Assembly (NCBI GenBank): GCA_964350145.1 | Contig: CAYGJL010000001.1 | Location: 58,551 to 122,550, forward strand | Direction of reading: 5' to 3' | Source: JACDCY01 sp964350145 | Lineage (GTDB): Bacteria; Gemmatimonadota; Gemmatimonadetes; Gemmatimonadales; Gemmatimonadaceae | DNA: 64,000 nucleotides | Part shown: piece by piece, positions 25,290 to 34,392 of the stretch | How the letters are laid out: each line of letters opens with the position of its first letter | How positions within the stretch are numbered: position 1 is the first letter of the stretch | The notes under the pieces: generated by a model | The model's input: the letters and a program-made list of their open reading frames with translations, nothing else | What the model was told of the DNA's origin: nothing | Database searches by the model: none | Made by a program: the position numbers and the translations under genes

Positions 25290-27263
25290 ATGTGCGGTTT
25301 CGCCGGCTTCCTTGGCGGAGTTGCCCGTGAGAGCCAGGCTGCGGAAGAGTCTCTTCTGCGATCGCTCGCCGACACGATTAAACACCGCGGTCCGGACGAC
25401 TCGGGCTACTGGTGTGACCAGGACCGGCGGATAGGCTTGTGCCTCCGTCGCTTGTCTATCGTAGACCTGTCGCAGGCGGGACATCAGCCGATGCACTCGG
25501 CAAGCGAACGCTACGTGATAGTCTACAACGGAGAGATCTATAACCACGTTGACCTGCGAAAGGCGCTGGACGCATCCCTGAAATCGCACCCGTGGCGCGG
25601 TCACTCGGACACCGAAACGTTGCTGGCGGGCTTCGATGCTTGGGGCATCGAGGCCACCCTGAATCGCGCCGTCGGAATGTTCGCGTTCGGTGTGTGGGAT
25701 CGCCGGGAGCACACGCTCACCCTCGCGCGGGATCGGATCGGGGAGAAGCCGTTGTACTACGGGTGGCAAGGCGGGGGTAGCGACGCGGTTTTTCTGTTCG
25801 GGTCGGAACTCAAGGCATTGCGCGCGCACCCGGCTTTCGAAAACAGGATCGACAGGAACGCGCTGAATCTTCTCCTGCGGCACAACTGTATCCCCGCACC
25901 GTACTCCATCTATCAGGGAATCTTCAAGCTCCGGCCCGGACATCTATTGACGGTTTCGCTGGCTGAACGCGAGCCGAGGACCTGGGCCTATTGGTCCGCG
26001 GCGCAGGCGGCGAGAAGCGGCGTAGCCAATCCATTCGCCGGGAGCGACTCGGAGGCGATTGACGCGCTGGAGGAGATTCTGACCGACGCGGTAGGACGGC
26101 AGATGATGGCGGATGTGCCGCTTGGCGCTTTTCTCTCGGGAGGGGTTGATTCTTCGACTGTGGTCGCGCTGATGCAGGCACAGTCCCCACGTCCGGTGAA
26201 GACTTTTACGATCGGCTTTCACGAGGCGGGCTATGATGAAGCCGGGCACGCGAAGGCGGTCGCCGCGCATCTCGGCACGGATCATACGGAGCTGTACATC
26301 AGTGCGGAGCAGGCGATGGCGGTCATTCCCGCCCTGCCGACCATGTACGACGAGCCGTTCTCCGACTCGTCCCAGATTCCCACTTTTTTGGTGTCGCAGC
26401 TCGCGAGGGAGCGCGTCACCGTTTCGCTTTCAGGGGATGGAGGCGACGAGCTGTTCGGCGGATACAACAGGTACGCGATTACGGCGAGACTCTGGAACGG
26501 ATTGGGGTATGTGCCGCCCGCATTGCGCGAGATGATGGCGAAAGGATTGAACGTGGTTTCCCTGAACTCATGGAACAGGATCGCGAGCGCCGTCGAAAAT
26601 TGGCTCCCTCGTTCCGCGCGCCCCACGCAATTGGGAAATTTCCCCCACAAGGCCGCCGGAGTTCTTGCGAGCCGGTCGCCGGAGGAACTGTACTTCCGTC
26701 TCGTCTCGCATTGGCAGAAGCCGGAGTCGGTGGTGCTGGGCGGCCATGAGCCTCCCACGCTGGTGACCAGCGACGCGCCCGACCTCGAGGGGCTTGACGA
26801 CGTGCAGCGAATGATGGCGCTCGACATCATGACTTATCTTCCCGATGACATCCTCGTCAAATTGGACAGAGCGGCGATGGCCGTGTCGCTCGAGGCGCGG
26901 GTTCCGTTTCTCGACCACCGCGTCGTGGAGTTCGCATGGCACCTCCCCCAGGTGATGAAGATTCGCCGCGGGCAAACCAAATGGGCGCTGCGTCAGGTTC
27001 TTTCCCGGCATGTGCCTTCGAGCCTGATCGAGCGGCAGAAGAAGGGATTCGGGATTCCGCTCGACGCGTGGCTGCGCGGTCCGCTGCGGGGGTGGGCGGA
27101 AGATATGCTCGACGAATCGCGGCTGATGCGGGAGGGATATTTTGATCCCGCGCCGATTCGCTGGCGATGGAAGGAGCATCTCTCCGGCCGGCGCAATTGG
27201 CAGCATCACTTGTGGGATGTCTTGATGTTTCAGGCGTGGCTTGAGTCCCAGCGGTCGCAATGA
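25290..27263 (+). CDS. asnB: Asparagine synthase (glutamine-hydrolysing), AsnB family
   Basis: A 657-residue protein of normal AsnB length. It begins MCGF, so Cys2 is the glutaminase nucleophile, with RGPDDSG and YNGEIYNH in the N-terminal amidotransferase domain. The C-terminal synthetase domain has the PP-loop SGGVDSST at ~287. AsnB paralogues are common in polysaccharide loci, where they amidate uronic acids or acyl carboxylates rather than aspartate. That is the likely role here. It is followed by a glycosyltransferase. Confidence 0.9.
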   Translation: MCGFAGFLGGVARESQAAEESLLRSLADTIKHRGPDDSGYWCDQDRRIGLCLRRLSIVDLSQAGHQPMHSASERYVIVYNGEIYNHVDLRKALDASLKSHPWRGHSDTETLLAGFDAWGIEATLNRAVGMFAFGVWDRREHTLTLARDRIGEKPLYYGWQGGGSDAVFLFGSELKALRAHPAFENRIDRNALNLLLRHNCIPAPYSIYQGIFKLRPGHLLTVSLAEREPRTWAYWSAAQAARSGVANPFAGSDSEAIDALEEILTDAVGRQMMADVPLGAFLSGGVDSSTVVALMQAQSPRPVKTFTIGFHEAGYDEAGHAKAVAAHLGTDHTELYISAEQAMAVIPALPTMYDEPFSDSSQIPTFLVSQLARERVTVSLSGDGGDELFGGYNRYAITARLWNGLGYVPPALREMMAKGLNVVSLNSWNRIASAVENWLPRSARPTQLGNFPHKAAGVLASRSPEELYFRLVSHWQKPESVVLGGHEPPTLVTSDAPDLEGLDDVQRMMALDIMTYLPDDILVKLDRAAMAVSLEARVPFLDHRVVEFAWHLPQVMKIRRGQTKWALRQVLSRHVPSSLIERQKKGFGIPLDAWLRGPLRGWAEDMLDESRLMREGYFDPAPIRWRWKEHLSGRRNWQHHLWDVLMFQAWLESQRSQ

Positions 27264-27294
27264 CCCCGGAGGCGCGCCAACGCTCGGCTGAAAG

Positions 27295-28416
27295 GTGAAA
27301 GTCGTCGTCATATCGAACTATTCCGAGTCGCTGATCAACATCCGCGGCCCCTTGCTGCGGGCGATGACGGCTGCAGGGCACGATGTCGTCGCCTGCGCGC
27401 CCGGGGAGAACGAGGCCCTGCGCGCCCGACTCCGAGCGCTGGGTGTCCGGTACCAGCCCGTGCCGCTGCAGCGCACGGGACTTAACCCGCTGATGGACCT
27501 GCGGTCGGTGATCACGCTGGCTCGCCTCTTCCGGCGCGAGAAGCCGGATCGCCTTTTCACCTATACGATCAAGCCCGTGATGTACGGCTCGCTGGCTGCC
27601 AGGCTAGCGGGGATGCAGCGCGAGCAGGTGTTCTCGATGATAACGGGGCTGGGTTTTGCGTTCACGTCCAATTCGGTCAAGCAGCGGTTATTGAGTTCTC
27701 CGGTGCGCGCGATGTACACGGCCGCGCTCGCGCACAATGCCGGCGTATTCTTTCACAATCCGGATGACAGGAGGCTGTTCCTGGACCTGGGCATTCTTCG
27801 GCCCCCGACCCGGGGACTACTGATGAACGGTTCCGGCATCGATCTCGTCGAGTTCGCCGAGCTGCCACCGCCGCTCGGACCGCCCGTCTTCCTTCTGATC
27901 GCGCGCCTTCTCAAGGGGAAGGGAATCGAGGAATACGTAGAGGCCGCGTCCGCGCTCAAGGCGCGCTACCCTGCGGTGAGATTCCGGCTGGTTGGTCCTG
28001 AGGACACGAACCCGGCCGGCATCGCCGCGGAGAAGCTGCGGCAGTGGGCAGCGCGGGGGGACATCGAATACGGCGGAGGGGTGCGGGACGTCAGGCCAGA
28101 GCTGGCCGGAGCCAGCGTGTTCGTTCTGCCATCCCACCGGGAAGGTACCCCTCGCGCCGTCTTAGAGGCGATGGCGGTGGGGCGCGCCATCGTCACGACG
28201 GACGCGCCAGGCTGCCGCGAAACAGTGCGGGAGGGTGAGAACGGCTTTCTAGTCCCCGTCGAGGATCCGCTCGCTCTCGCGCGGGCGATGGAGCGCTTCA
28301 TTCTCGACCCCGATCTTATCATGCCGATGGGACGGGCCAGCCGCGCGATTGCCGTGGAGAAGTACGATGTCAATAAGGTGAACAGGGGCCTGCTTCGAGA
28401 AATGGGACTGAAGTAG
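27295..28416 (+). CDS. Glycosyltransferase family 4
   Basis: A 373-residue GT-B enzyme of the WbpH/PglA-like type. FTYTIKPVMYGSLAARL and MITGLGFAFT in the N-terminal half are typical of transferases adding GalNAc, FucNAc or QuiNAc. The donor half has LPSHREGTPRAVLEAMAVG with the E-x7-E motif. It starts with GTG. It is encoded next to AsnB and an aminotransferase, consistent with transfer of an amino sugar; donor identity is inferred only. Confidence 0.88.
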   Translation: MKVVVISNYSESLINIRGPLLRAMTAAGHDVVACAPGENEALRARLRALGVRYQPVPLQRTGLNPLMDLRSVITLARLFRREKPDRLFTYTIKPVMYGSLAARLAGMQREQVFSMITGLGFAFTSNSVKQRLLSSPVRAMYTAALAHNAGVFFHNPDDRRLFLDLGILRPPTRGLLMNGSGIDLVEFAELPPPLGPPVFLLIARLLKGKGIEEYVEAASALKARYPAVRFRLVGPEDTNPAGIAAEKLRQWAARGDIEYGGGVRDVRPELAGASVFVLPSHREGTPRAVLEAMAVGRAIVTTDAPGCRETVREGENGFLVPVEDPLALARAMERFILDPDLIMPMGRASRAIAVEKYDVNKVNRGLLREMGLK

Positions 28417-28481
28417 GCGCTGCGAGTCGCGAACCTGTTTATACTCAGCGACCACCCCACGAGACAGCGTTCTAATCCCGA

Positions 28482-29588
28482 ATGACAGCTCCCTCCTTCC
28501 GGTACTATCGCGGCCGCGTCGGCCTCTATGACATCCTGCGTCAGCTGGGTGTCGGCCTTGGCGACGAGGTGGTGCTTCAGGCTTTTACCTGCGTGGCCGT
28601 GCCTGAGGCCATCATGGCGGTGGGCGCGACGCCCGTGTGGGCGGATATCGCTCCGAATAGCGTCAACGTGGACCCCGCGAATCTGGCTGCCAGGATCACT
28701 CCGCGAACCCGGGCCGTCATCGTACAGCACACGTTTGGCGTTCCGGCCGAGCTCGACTCGATCCTGCCCCTGGTGCAACGGCATGATCTTCCGCTCGTGG
28801 AGGACTGCTGCCATGCCCTGGCTTCCACTTTCAGGCAGCGCATCCTCGGAACCATCGGCGTCGCGGCTTTCTGGTCCTACGAATGGGGCAAGCCGATTGT
28901 AGCTGGAGTCGGTGGCGAAGCGGTGTTCAACGATCTGACCCTGCGAGCCAAGGCGGAGGCCGTTTTTGGGAAGGATTTCGCGCCGGCACCGACTATGAAA
29001 TCCGGAGTGATTGCGGCGCAATATCTGATGCACGCACTGCTGTACTCGCCACGTCGCTTCTGGTGGGTCCGGAGCGCGTTCCACGCGCTCGGGCGCGCTG
29101 GAATCGCGCAGTCCAACTACAATCCCGTCGGCCCAGGCGTCGCCAAGGCCGCCGATTTCGGATGGCGCATGTGCGGCTTTTCCCAAGGCCGTTTGGAACG
29201 GGCACGTGCCCGCGCGCACGCATCGTTACCCGCGCGCGTGCGGCAGGCGGAGCGATATGCCACCGGGTTGCGACCGACGTCTGCCCAGCGCGTCGAAATT
29301 CCCCCTGGCGCCGAAGCCGTCTACTCGCGGTTCCCGATTTTCGTACCCCGCAAGCGGGAACTACTCGCGAGCGCGCGGTCATCCAATCTCGAGATAGCCG
29401 AATGGTATGCGACCCCCGTGCATCCTCTCCTCGGCGATGATCTGCGACATGTGCACTATGCCCCTGGAATGTGCCCTCGCGCGGAAGCTGCGGCCGAGTC
29501 GTTCGTTTCGTTGCCGTTGGGCGACAAGGTTACGCCGGGCTTCCAGGATGAGCTGATCGACCTGATCAATCGGCATGCAGCCGGCTGA
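28482..29588 (+). CDS. DegT/DnrJ/EryC1 PLP-dependent aminotransferase
   Basis: A 368-residue sugar-aminotransferase-like protein. VEDCCHAL lies near 105. The probable PLP Lys is K137 in SYEWGKPIVAGVGGE, where the family normally has SF-x-x-x-K-...-G-E-G-G. The sequence departs from the family around the active site (YEWGK), so a non-standard substrate or reaction is possible. It overlaps the following GNAT gene by 14 bases. Confidence 0.75.
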   Translation: MTAPSFRYYRGRVGLYDILRQLGVGLGDEVVLQAFTCVAVPEAIMAVGATPVWADIAPNSVNVDPANLAARITPRTRAVIVQHTFGVPAELDSILPLVQRHDLPLVEDCCHALASTFRQRILGTIGVAAFWSYEWGKPIVAGVGGEAVFNDLTLRAKAEAVFGKDFAPAPTMKSGVIAAQYLMHALLYSPRRFWWVRSAFHALGRAGIAQSNYNPVGPGVAKAADFGWRMCGFSQGRLERARARAHASLPARVRQAERYATGLRPTSAQRVEIPPGAEAVYSRFPIFVPRKRELLASARSSNLEIAEWYATPVHPLLGDDLRHVHYAPGMCPRAEAAAESFVSLPLGDKVTPGFQDELIDLINRHAAG

Positions 29589-30249
29589 AATTCGGCTGCT
29601 GTCCAGCTCGGAATCGCCCGAGCTGTTCACCGAGATCGCGCGCCTGCACGCGGAAGAGATAAGCGAAGGTTTTCTGACGTCGTTGGGCGTGCCGCTGCTG
29701 AGCAGGCTCTACCGCGCCATCGCGTGCAGCCCACACGCGTTCATCCTCGTCGCCGGCGGGGACGGACACATCGTCGGATTTCTCTGCGGATCGACCGACA
29801 CTGGCGAGGTCTACCGCCATGTCCTGACGCGCTCCTGGCCGCACATCCTCCCGAAGCTCGCTGGTCGCGTCTTCCGCTGGACTACAGTCAAGCGGCTGTG
29901 GGAAACCATACGTTATCCTTCGCGTACGCCGTCACCGGATCTGCCTTCGGCAGAGATCCTGAATTTCTGTGTGACCGGGCGACTTCAGCGCAGCGGCGTT
30001 GGGCGTCGCCTTTTCGCGGTCATGGAATCAGAATTCTCCCGGCGGGGAGTCCGGGAGATCCGGATCGTTACAGGCGCTCAACAGCTTTCGGCGATTCATT
30101 TTTACGAGAAGATCGGGGCTGAGCCCGCAGGCTCCATCGAGGTCCACTCGCAATCCGAGTCACGTTTGTTTCGATATTCGATCAAGGAAGCGCGACCACC
30201 CGAGCCGGGATCAGTTCCGTCGAGACCCAATGACAAAACGCTTTATTGA
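29575..30249 (+). CDS. GNAT N-acetyltransferase
   Basis: A 224-residue GNAT protein. FVTGRLQRSGVGRRLF-like sequence (NFCVTGRLQRSGVGRRLF) is the acetyl-CoA-binding motif A, and AIHFYEKIG is motif B. It lies between a DegT aminotransferase and a PglC-like phosphoglycosyl transferase and overlaps both. This is the gene neighbourhood of amino-sugar N-acetylation (as with PseH, WecD or PglD function). It likely acetylates a 4-amino nucleotide sugar. Confidence 0.8.
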   Translation: MQPAEIRLLSSSESPELFTEIARLHAEEISEGFLTSLGVPLLSRLYRAIACSPHAFILVAGGDGHIVGFLCGSTDTGEVYRHVLTRSWPHILPKLAGRVFRWTTVKRLWETIRYPSRTPSPDLPSAEILNFCVTGRLQRSGVGRRLFAVMESEFSRRGVREIRIVTGAQQLSAIHFYEKIGAEPAGSIEVHSQSESRLFRYSIKEARPPEPGSVPSRPNDKTLY

Positions 30250-30937
30250 TGTGGTGCTGAGCGCGGTTGCGCTGCTGGTTTTTTCACCCTTGCTGCTCGC
30301 GATTGCCGTCTGGGTCAAGCTCGACTCACCCGGACCCGTGTTCTACCGCGGCCAGCGTGCCGGGAAACACAATCGGCCGTTCGGGATTTACAAGTTCCGT
30401 AGCATGGTGATGAACGCGGAGCGCGTGGGCGGGTCGTCCACGGGTGATCACGACCCGCGCATAACCCGCTCCGGTCGCTTCATTCGCAAATACAAGATCG
30501 ACGAGCTCTCGCAGCTCATCAACGTGCTGATCGGCGACATGAGTCTGGTCGGTCCGCGGCCGGAGGTGCTTTCCTACACGTCGAAATATCAGGGCGAGCT
30601 GCTGGAAATCCTGGAAGTGCGCCCAGGTATCTCCGATTGGGCGACGATCTGGAACGCCGATGAAGGTGCCGTTCTCGCCGGCGCTCCGGATGCGGATCGT
30701 GCTTTCGAGGTCTTGATCCAACCCACCAAGCTCAAGCTGCAACTCCGGTACGTGCGGACGCGCACGCTGTGGTCCGACCTCAGGATTCTCGCGTATACTA
30801 TCCGCAGGATGGCGGATTCCAGCTTTACGCCGGCGGAGATAGCCGATATTCCGCCGCTTCAGCCGGGAGCCGGCGCGAGGCTCGCGCGCGACACCGCCTC
30901 CCCTGGCTCACTCCCAACCGCCGCACCTTCCATATGA
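30230..30937 (+). CDS. Small phosphoglycosyl transferase (PglC-like sugar transferase)
   Basis: A 235-residue monotopic bacterial sugar transferase. One re-entrant hydrophobic helix lies at ~8-28. SPGPVFYRGQRAG, FGIYKFRSM, KIDELSQLINVLIGDMSLVGPRPE and a PGIS-type end follow; the catalytic Asp-Glu is in KIDEL. It transfers a phospho-sugar to undecaprenyl phosphate, starting repeat-unit synthesis. The ATG at 30230 overlaps the GNAT stop; the frame extends upstream but only inside the GNAT gene. It is one of two initiating transferases in the window. Confidence 0.9.
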   Translation: MTKRFIDVVLSAVALLVFSPLLLAIAVWVKLDSPGPVFYRGQRAGKHNRPFGIYKFRSMVMNAERVGGSSTGDHDPRITRSGRFIRKYKIDELSQLINVLIGDMSLVGPRPEVLSYTSKYQGELLEILEVRPGISDWATIWNADEGAVLAGAPDADRAFEVLIQPTKLKLQLRYVRTRTLWSDLRILAYTIRRMADSSFTPAEIADIPPLQPGAGARLARDTASPGSLPTAAPSI

Positions 30938-32058
30938 CATCGACCCGCGCAACGCGCGACGTGCCTTTTTTCAATTACGGCGGCGCATTCACGGAAATCG
31001 AAACCTCGCTGATGGATACGATCCGCGACGTCATGGGACGCGGAGCTTTCATCCTGCAGAAAGATCTGCTCGAGTTCGAACGGGCTGTCGCTTCATACCT
31101 CGGAGTAAAGCACGCGTTGGGCGTCGGCAACGCGACCGACGGCCTCCTCTTCGCGTTCCGGTCTGCGGGCATCCAGCCCGGCGACGAAGTGATATTTCCT
31201 GCTCACGAGATGGTCGCCGGACCCGCGGCGGTGCACTACGCCGGAGGAGTACCGGTGCCGGTCGACATTGGTGTCGACCGCCTCCTCGACGCGGCCGCGA
31301 TCGAGCCGGCGATCACGGCGCGCACGAAGTTCATCATGCCGGTGCAGCTCAATGGCCGCACCTGCGACATGGATGCGATTCAGAAGATCGCGGATAAACA
31401 CGACTTGCGAATCATCGAGGACGCCGCGCAGGCTCTTGGCTCCAAATTTCGCGGGCGTTTTGCGGGAACATTCGGGGTAGCGGCGGCTTTCAGCTTTTAT
31501 CCAGCCAAAATTCTAGGCTGCCTCGGCGACGGTGGTATGGTCGTCACGAACGACGACATAGTTGCGGAAAAGATGGAGCTGCTGCGCGACCATGGGCGCA
31601 ACCGCGACGGTGACGTGGTGATGTGGGGACTCAACTCCCGCCTCGACAACCTGCAGGCGGCGGTGCTGCATCTGCAATTCAGGGATTACGCGGCAATCAT
31701 TTCACATCGACGGGCGCTCGCGGCGCGCTATCATCAGGAGCTAGCCGGCTTGGCGGAAGTTCATCTCCCCCCGGCGCCCGGCGCGAATCCCGACCACTTC
31801 GACGTGTACCAGAACTTCGAGATCGAGGCTGACCGCCGCGACGAGCTCAAGAGCTTCCTGAAGGACGGAGGTGTCGGGACGCTGGTGCAGTGGGGAGGCA
31901 AGGCGGTGCACCAGTATCCGAAGCTCGGCCTCAAGGCCTCGCTGCCGGTTACCGAGCGGTTCTTCACGCGCTGCATGATGCTGCCGCTCAACATGATGGT
32001 CACGACCGACGATGTGGACCACGTCTGTGCGGTGATTCGCGAATTCTACGGGCGGTAG
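30934..32058 (+). CDS. DegT/DnrJ/EryC1 sugar aminotransferase
   Basis: A 374-residue PLP aminotransferase with the normal family motifs GVGNATDGL, IIEDAAQALGSKFRG and SFYPAKILGCLGDGG, the PLP Lys being K192. The ATG overlaps the preceding stop (ATGA), fixing the start. It resembles PglE/WecE-type enzymes that install a 3- or 4-amino group on keto nucleotide sugars. With the PglC-like and GNAT genes just upstream it forms an amino-sugar initiation set. Confidence 0.88.
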   Translation: MTSTRATRDVPFFNYGGAFTEIETSLMDTIRDVMGRGAFILQKDLLEFERAVASYLGVKHALGVGNATDGLLFAFRSAGIQPGDEVIFPAHEMVAGPAAVHYAGGVPVPVDIGVDRLLDAAAIEPAITARTKFIMPVQLNGRTCDMDAIQKIADKHDLRIIEDAAQALGSKFRGRFAGTFGVAAAFSFYPAKILGCLGDGGMVVTNDDIVAEKMELLRDHGRNRDGDVVMWGLNSRLDNLQAAVLHLQFRDYAAIISHRRALAARYHQELAGLAEVHLPPAPGANPDHFDVYQNFEIEADRRDELKSFLKDGGVGTLVQWGGKAVHQYPKLGLKASLPVTERFFTRCMMLPLNMMVTTDDVDHVCAVIREFYGR

Positions 32059-32062
32059 CGCC

Positions 32063-32899
32063 GTGGCCGTTGGAATTCTCACGTCCGACCCCGGCGAGCT
32101 GAAGGACATGGCGCGTCGCGTGCGAATACACGCGCTCCGCATGACGAGCGCCGGCGGCAGCTCGCACATCGGCGCGGTTTTCTCCATGGCCGACGTCATG
32201 GCTACGCTCTACGGCGGGGTCCTGCGGCTCGATCCCTCCAACCCAAAACACGCGGACCGCGACCGGTTCATCCTGAGCAAGGGACACGCGGGCGCGGGCG
32301 TGTACGCTACGCTGTCCGAGCGCGGTTTCTTTCCCGCCGAGTGGCTCAGCGCGCACTATCAGGACGGCTCCAGCCTCAGCGGGCACGTGTCCCATAAGGG
32401 AATTCCCGGCGTGGAGCTTTCGACCGGATCCCTCGGGCACGGTCTCTCGGTCGCAGCAGGGATGGCCCTAGGCGCCAAACTCGACGGCCAGAATCACCGC
32501 ACGTACTGCCTTATGAGCGACGGTGAATGTGACGAAGGGTCTGTGTGGGAAGCAGTGCTTTTCGCGGGTCACCACCAGCTCGACCGCCTGGTCGCGGTTA
32601 TCGACTACAACAAGATCCAGAGCCTCGCCCCTGTGGCTGAAACGCTGGCGTTGGAACCGTTCGCGGATAAGTGGCGTGCATTCGGGTGGGGCGTAGCCGA
32701 GGTGGGCGGGCACGATCACGCAGCTTTGCGCGACCTCCTCGACTCGGTACCTGTCGCTGCCGGAAGGCCAACCTGCGTGATCGCGCATACAGTGAAGGGG
32801 AAGGGCGTCTCGTTCATGGAGAACACGGTGCTCTGGCACTACCGGACCGCCCGGCACGAAGAATTTGACGCCGCCCTTCGGGAGCTCGAGGCTTCATGA
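32063..32899 (+). CDS. tktN: Transketolase, N-terminal subunit
   Basis: A 278-residue half-transketolase with the ThDP/Mg motif SDGECDEGSVWEA...IDYNKIQ at ~152-190. LSKGHAGAGVYATL and GSLGHGLSVAAGMA are also conserved. The complementary half is the next gene, overlapping by four bases. Split transketolases inside glycan loci are thought to make unusual sugars (chain-extended or branched) rather than serve the pentose pathway. The actual substrate is unknown. Confidence 0.9.
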   Translation: MAVGILTSDPGELKDMARRVRIHALRMTSAGGSSHIGAVFSMADVMATLYGGVLRLDPSNPKHADRDRFILSKGHAGAGVYATLSERGFFPAEWLSAHYQDGSSLSGHVSHKGIPGVELSTGSLGHGLSVAAGMALGAKLDGQNHRTYCLMSDGECDEGSVWEAVLFAGHHQLDRLVAVIDYNKIQSLAPVAETLALEPFADKWRAFGWGVAEVGGHDHAALRDLLDSVPVAAGRPTCVIAHTVKGKGVSFMENTVLWHYRTARHEEFDAALRELEAS

Positions 32900-33816
32900 A
32901 GGAACCCTTTTTCAGCGCGCTCTGTAGCCTCGCTGAACGGGATCCGCGCATCTTCTTCATAACGGGGGACCTCGGGTTCGGCGCAGTCGAAGCGTTTCAG
33001 GATCGATACCCGAAGCAGTTCCTCAACGCGGGCGTTGCCGAGCAGAACATGACAGGTCTGGCCGTCGGCCTCGCGCTCGAGGGGCGGATCGTGTTCACTT
33101 ACTCGATCGCGAACTTTCCGATTCTCCGGTGTCTCGAGCAGATACGCAACGACGCCGCGTATCATGCCGCGAACGTCAACGTCGTTTCCATAGGTGGCGG
33201 GTTCAGTTACGGCGCGCTTGGAATGTCACATCACGCTACCGAAGATCTCGCTATCATGCGCGCGTTGCCGGAGGTAGCTGTCGTCGCGCCGGGCGATAAC
33301 TGGGAAGCCGAAGAGGCCACCAAGGCAGTGGCCGCGCGACCGGGGGTGTGCTACCTGCGGCTGGATAAGAGCGCGGCACCCGCCTCACACGCCGAGGGCG
33401 AGAGGTTCGAGCTCGGGCGGGCACGGATCGTTCGGCGCGGTGCGCGAGTGGCGTTTGTCACCTGCGGTGGCGTACTCGGTGAAGTTCTCCAGGCGGCGAA
33501 TATTCTGGAGAAGACCGGCATCACTCCAACCGTGGTCAGCCTCCACACTGTGAAGCCCGTCGACGCGGCTTCGCTACGGGAACTCGCATCGAAGCACGAA
33601 ATCATCGTCACTGTCGAGGAACACGGCCTCGCGGGCGGCCTGGGGAGCGCGGTGCTGGAGGTGCTGGCAGATGCGAACGCGATGCCGGGTCGTTTCGTTC
33701 GGATCGGCATCGATGGATTGAGCTACGTTTCCGTCGTCGGGAGCCAGGAATACCTGCGACGGCAATGCGGCCTCGACGCGGACTCAATCGTGGCCAAGGT
33801 GTCCGCGCTGCTTTAA
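32896..33816 (+). CDS. tktC: Transketolase, C-terminal subunit
   Basis: A 306-residue protein with the pyrimidine-binding domain (NAGVAEQNMTGLAVGLALEG; the Glu is the ThDP activator) and the C-terminal domain (VTVEEHGLAGGLGSAVLE). It pairs with the upstream N-terminal subunit through an ATGA overlap. It is the last gene of the long + strand run. The following rfbC gene is convergent with a gap of only 18 bases, and I see no clear intrinsic terminator between them. Confidence 0.9.
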   Translation: MKEPFFSALCSLAERDPRIFFITGDLGFGAVEAFQDRYPKQFLNAGVAEQNMTGLAVGLALEGRIVFTYSIANFPILRCLEQIRNDAAYHAANVNVVSIGGGFSYGALGMSHHATEDLAIMRALPEVAVVAPGDNWEAEEATKAVAARPGVCYLRLDKSAAPASHAEGERFELGRARIVRRGARVAFVTCGGVLGEVLQAANILEKTGITPTVVSLHTVKPVDAASLRELASKHEIIVTVEEHGLAGGLGSAVLEVLADANAMPGRFVRIGIDGLSYVSVVGSQEYLRRQCGLDADSIVAKVSALL

Positions 33817-33834
33817 CACCCGGCTTCAGTCGCG

Positions 33835-34392
33835 CTACTTGCCGTAAACGGGGAGGTCGTCCGGCGGCAAGCTGTCCAGCGTCGGCGCCTCGGCGTCTTT
33901 CTTTGCCAGGATGACGTCGCGCCGCGGCCACTCGATTCCGATCCGCGAATCGTCCCAGCGAATGCTTCGCTCCGACTCTGGGTGGTAGGGCGCCGTGCAT
34001 TTGTATTGGAATACCGCATCGTCGGATGTTGCCAGAAAGCCGTGGGCAAAGCCGACCGGGACGTAGAGCTGCCGGCCGTTGGATGATGACAGCGTTACTC
34101 CAACCCATTGGCCGAACCGAGGCGACCCAAGTCTGATATCGACAGCGACGTCGTACACTTCGCCAAGGATCACCTGAACGAGCTTGCCTTGCGCATTCGG
34201 CTGCTGAAAATGCAGCCCCCTGAGCACACCTTTCCGGGAGTACGAGAGGTTGTCCTGCACGAAGGAGACTCCGATGCCTGACTCGCGATATCGCGCGGCG
34301 TTATACGTCTCCATAAAGCGCCCCCGATCGTCGGAAAAAATCCTCGGCTCGATAAGCAGCACCTCCGGGAGGGCGGTCGCGCTGACTTTCAT
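33835..34392 (-). CDS. rfbC: dTDP-4-dehydrorhamnose 3,5-epimerase
   Basis: A 185-residue RmlC cupin. RGLHFQQPNAQGKLVQV, GEVYDVAVDIR and FAHGFLATSDDAVFQYKCT are the family blocks, with the catalytic His in GLHFQ. It converts dTDP-4-keto-6-deoxyglucose to dTDP-4-keto-L-rhamnose. It is the last gene of a tightly coupled - strand trio, rfbB-rfbA-rfbC, with overlapping starts and stops. No rfbD reductase is found in the window, so rhamnose completion must be encoded elsewhere, or the keto sugar feeds another derivative. Confidence 0.95.
   Translation of the reverse strand: MKVSATALPEVLLIEPRIFSDDRGRFMETYNAARYRESGIGVSFVQDNLSYSRKGVLRGLHFQQPNAQGKLVQVILGEVYDVAVDIRLGSPRFGQWVGVTLSSSNGRQLYVPVGFAHGFLATSDDAVFQYKCTAPYHPESERSIRWDDSRIGIEWPRRDVILAKKDAEAPTLDSLPPDDLPVYGK

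Noticed and set aside
33817..33834. Terminator between the convergent tktC and rfbC genes
   Set aside because: Only 18 bases lie between the stops, with no stem-loop followed by a T-run.
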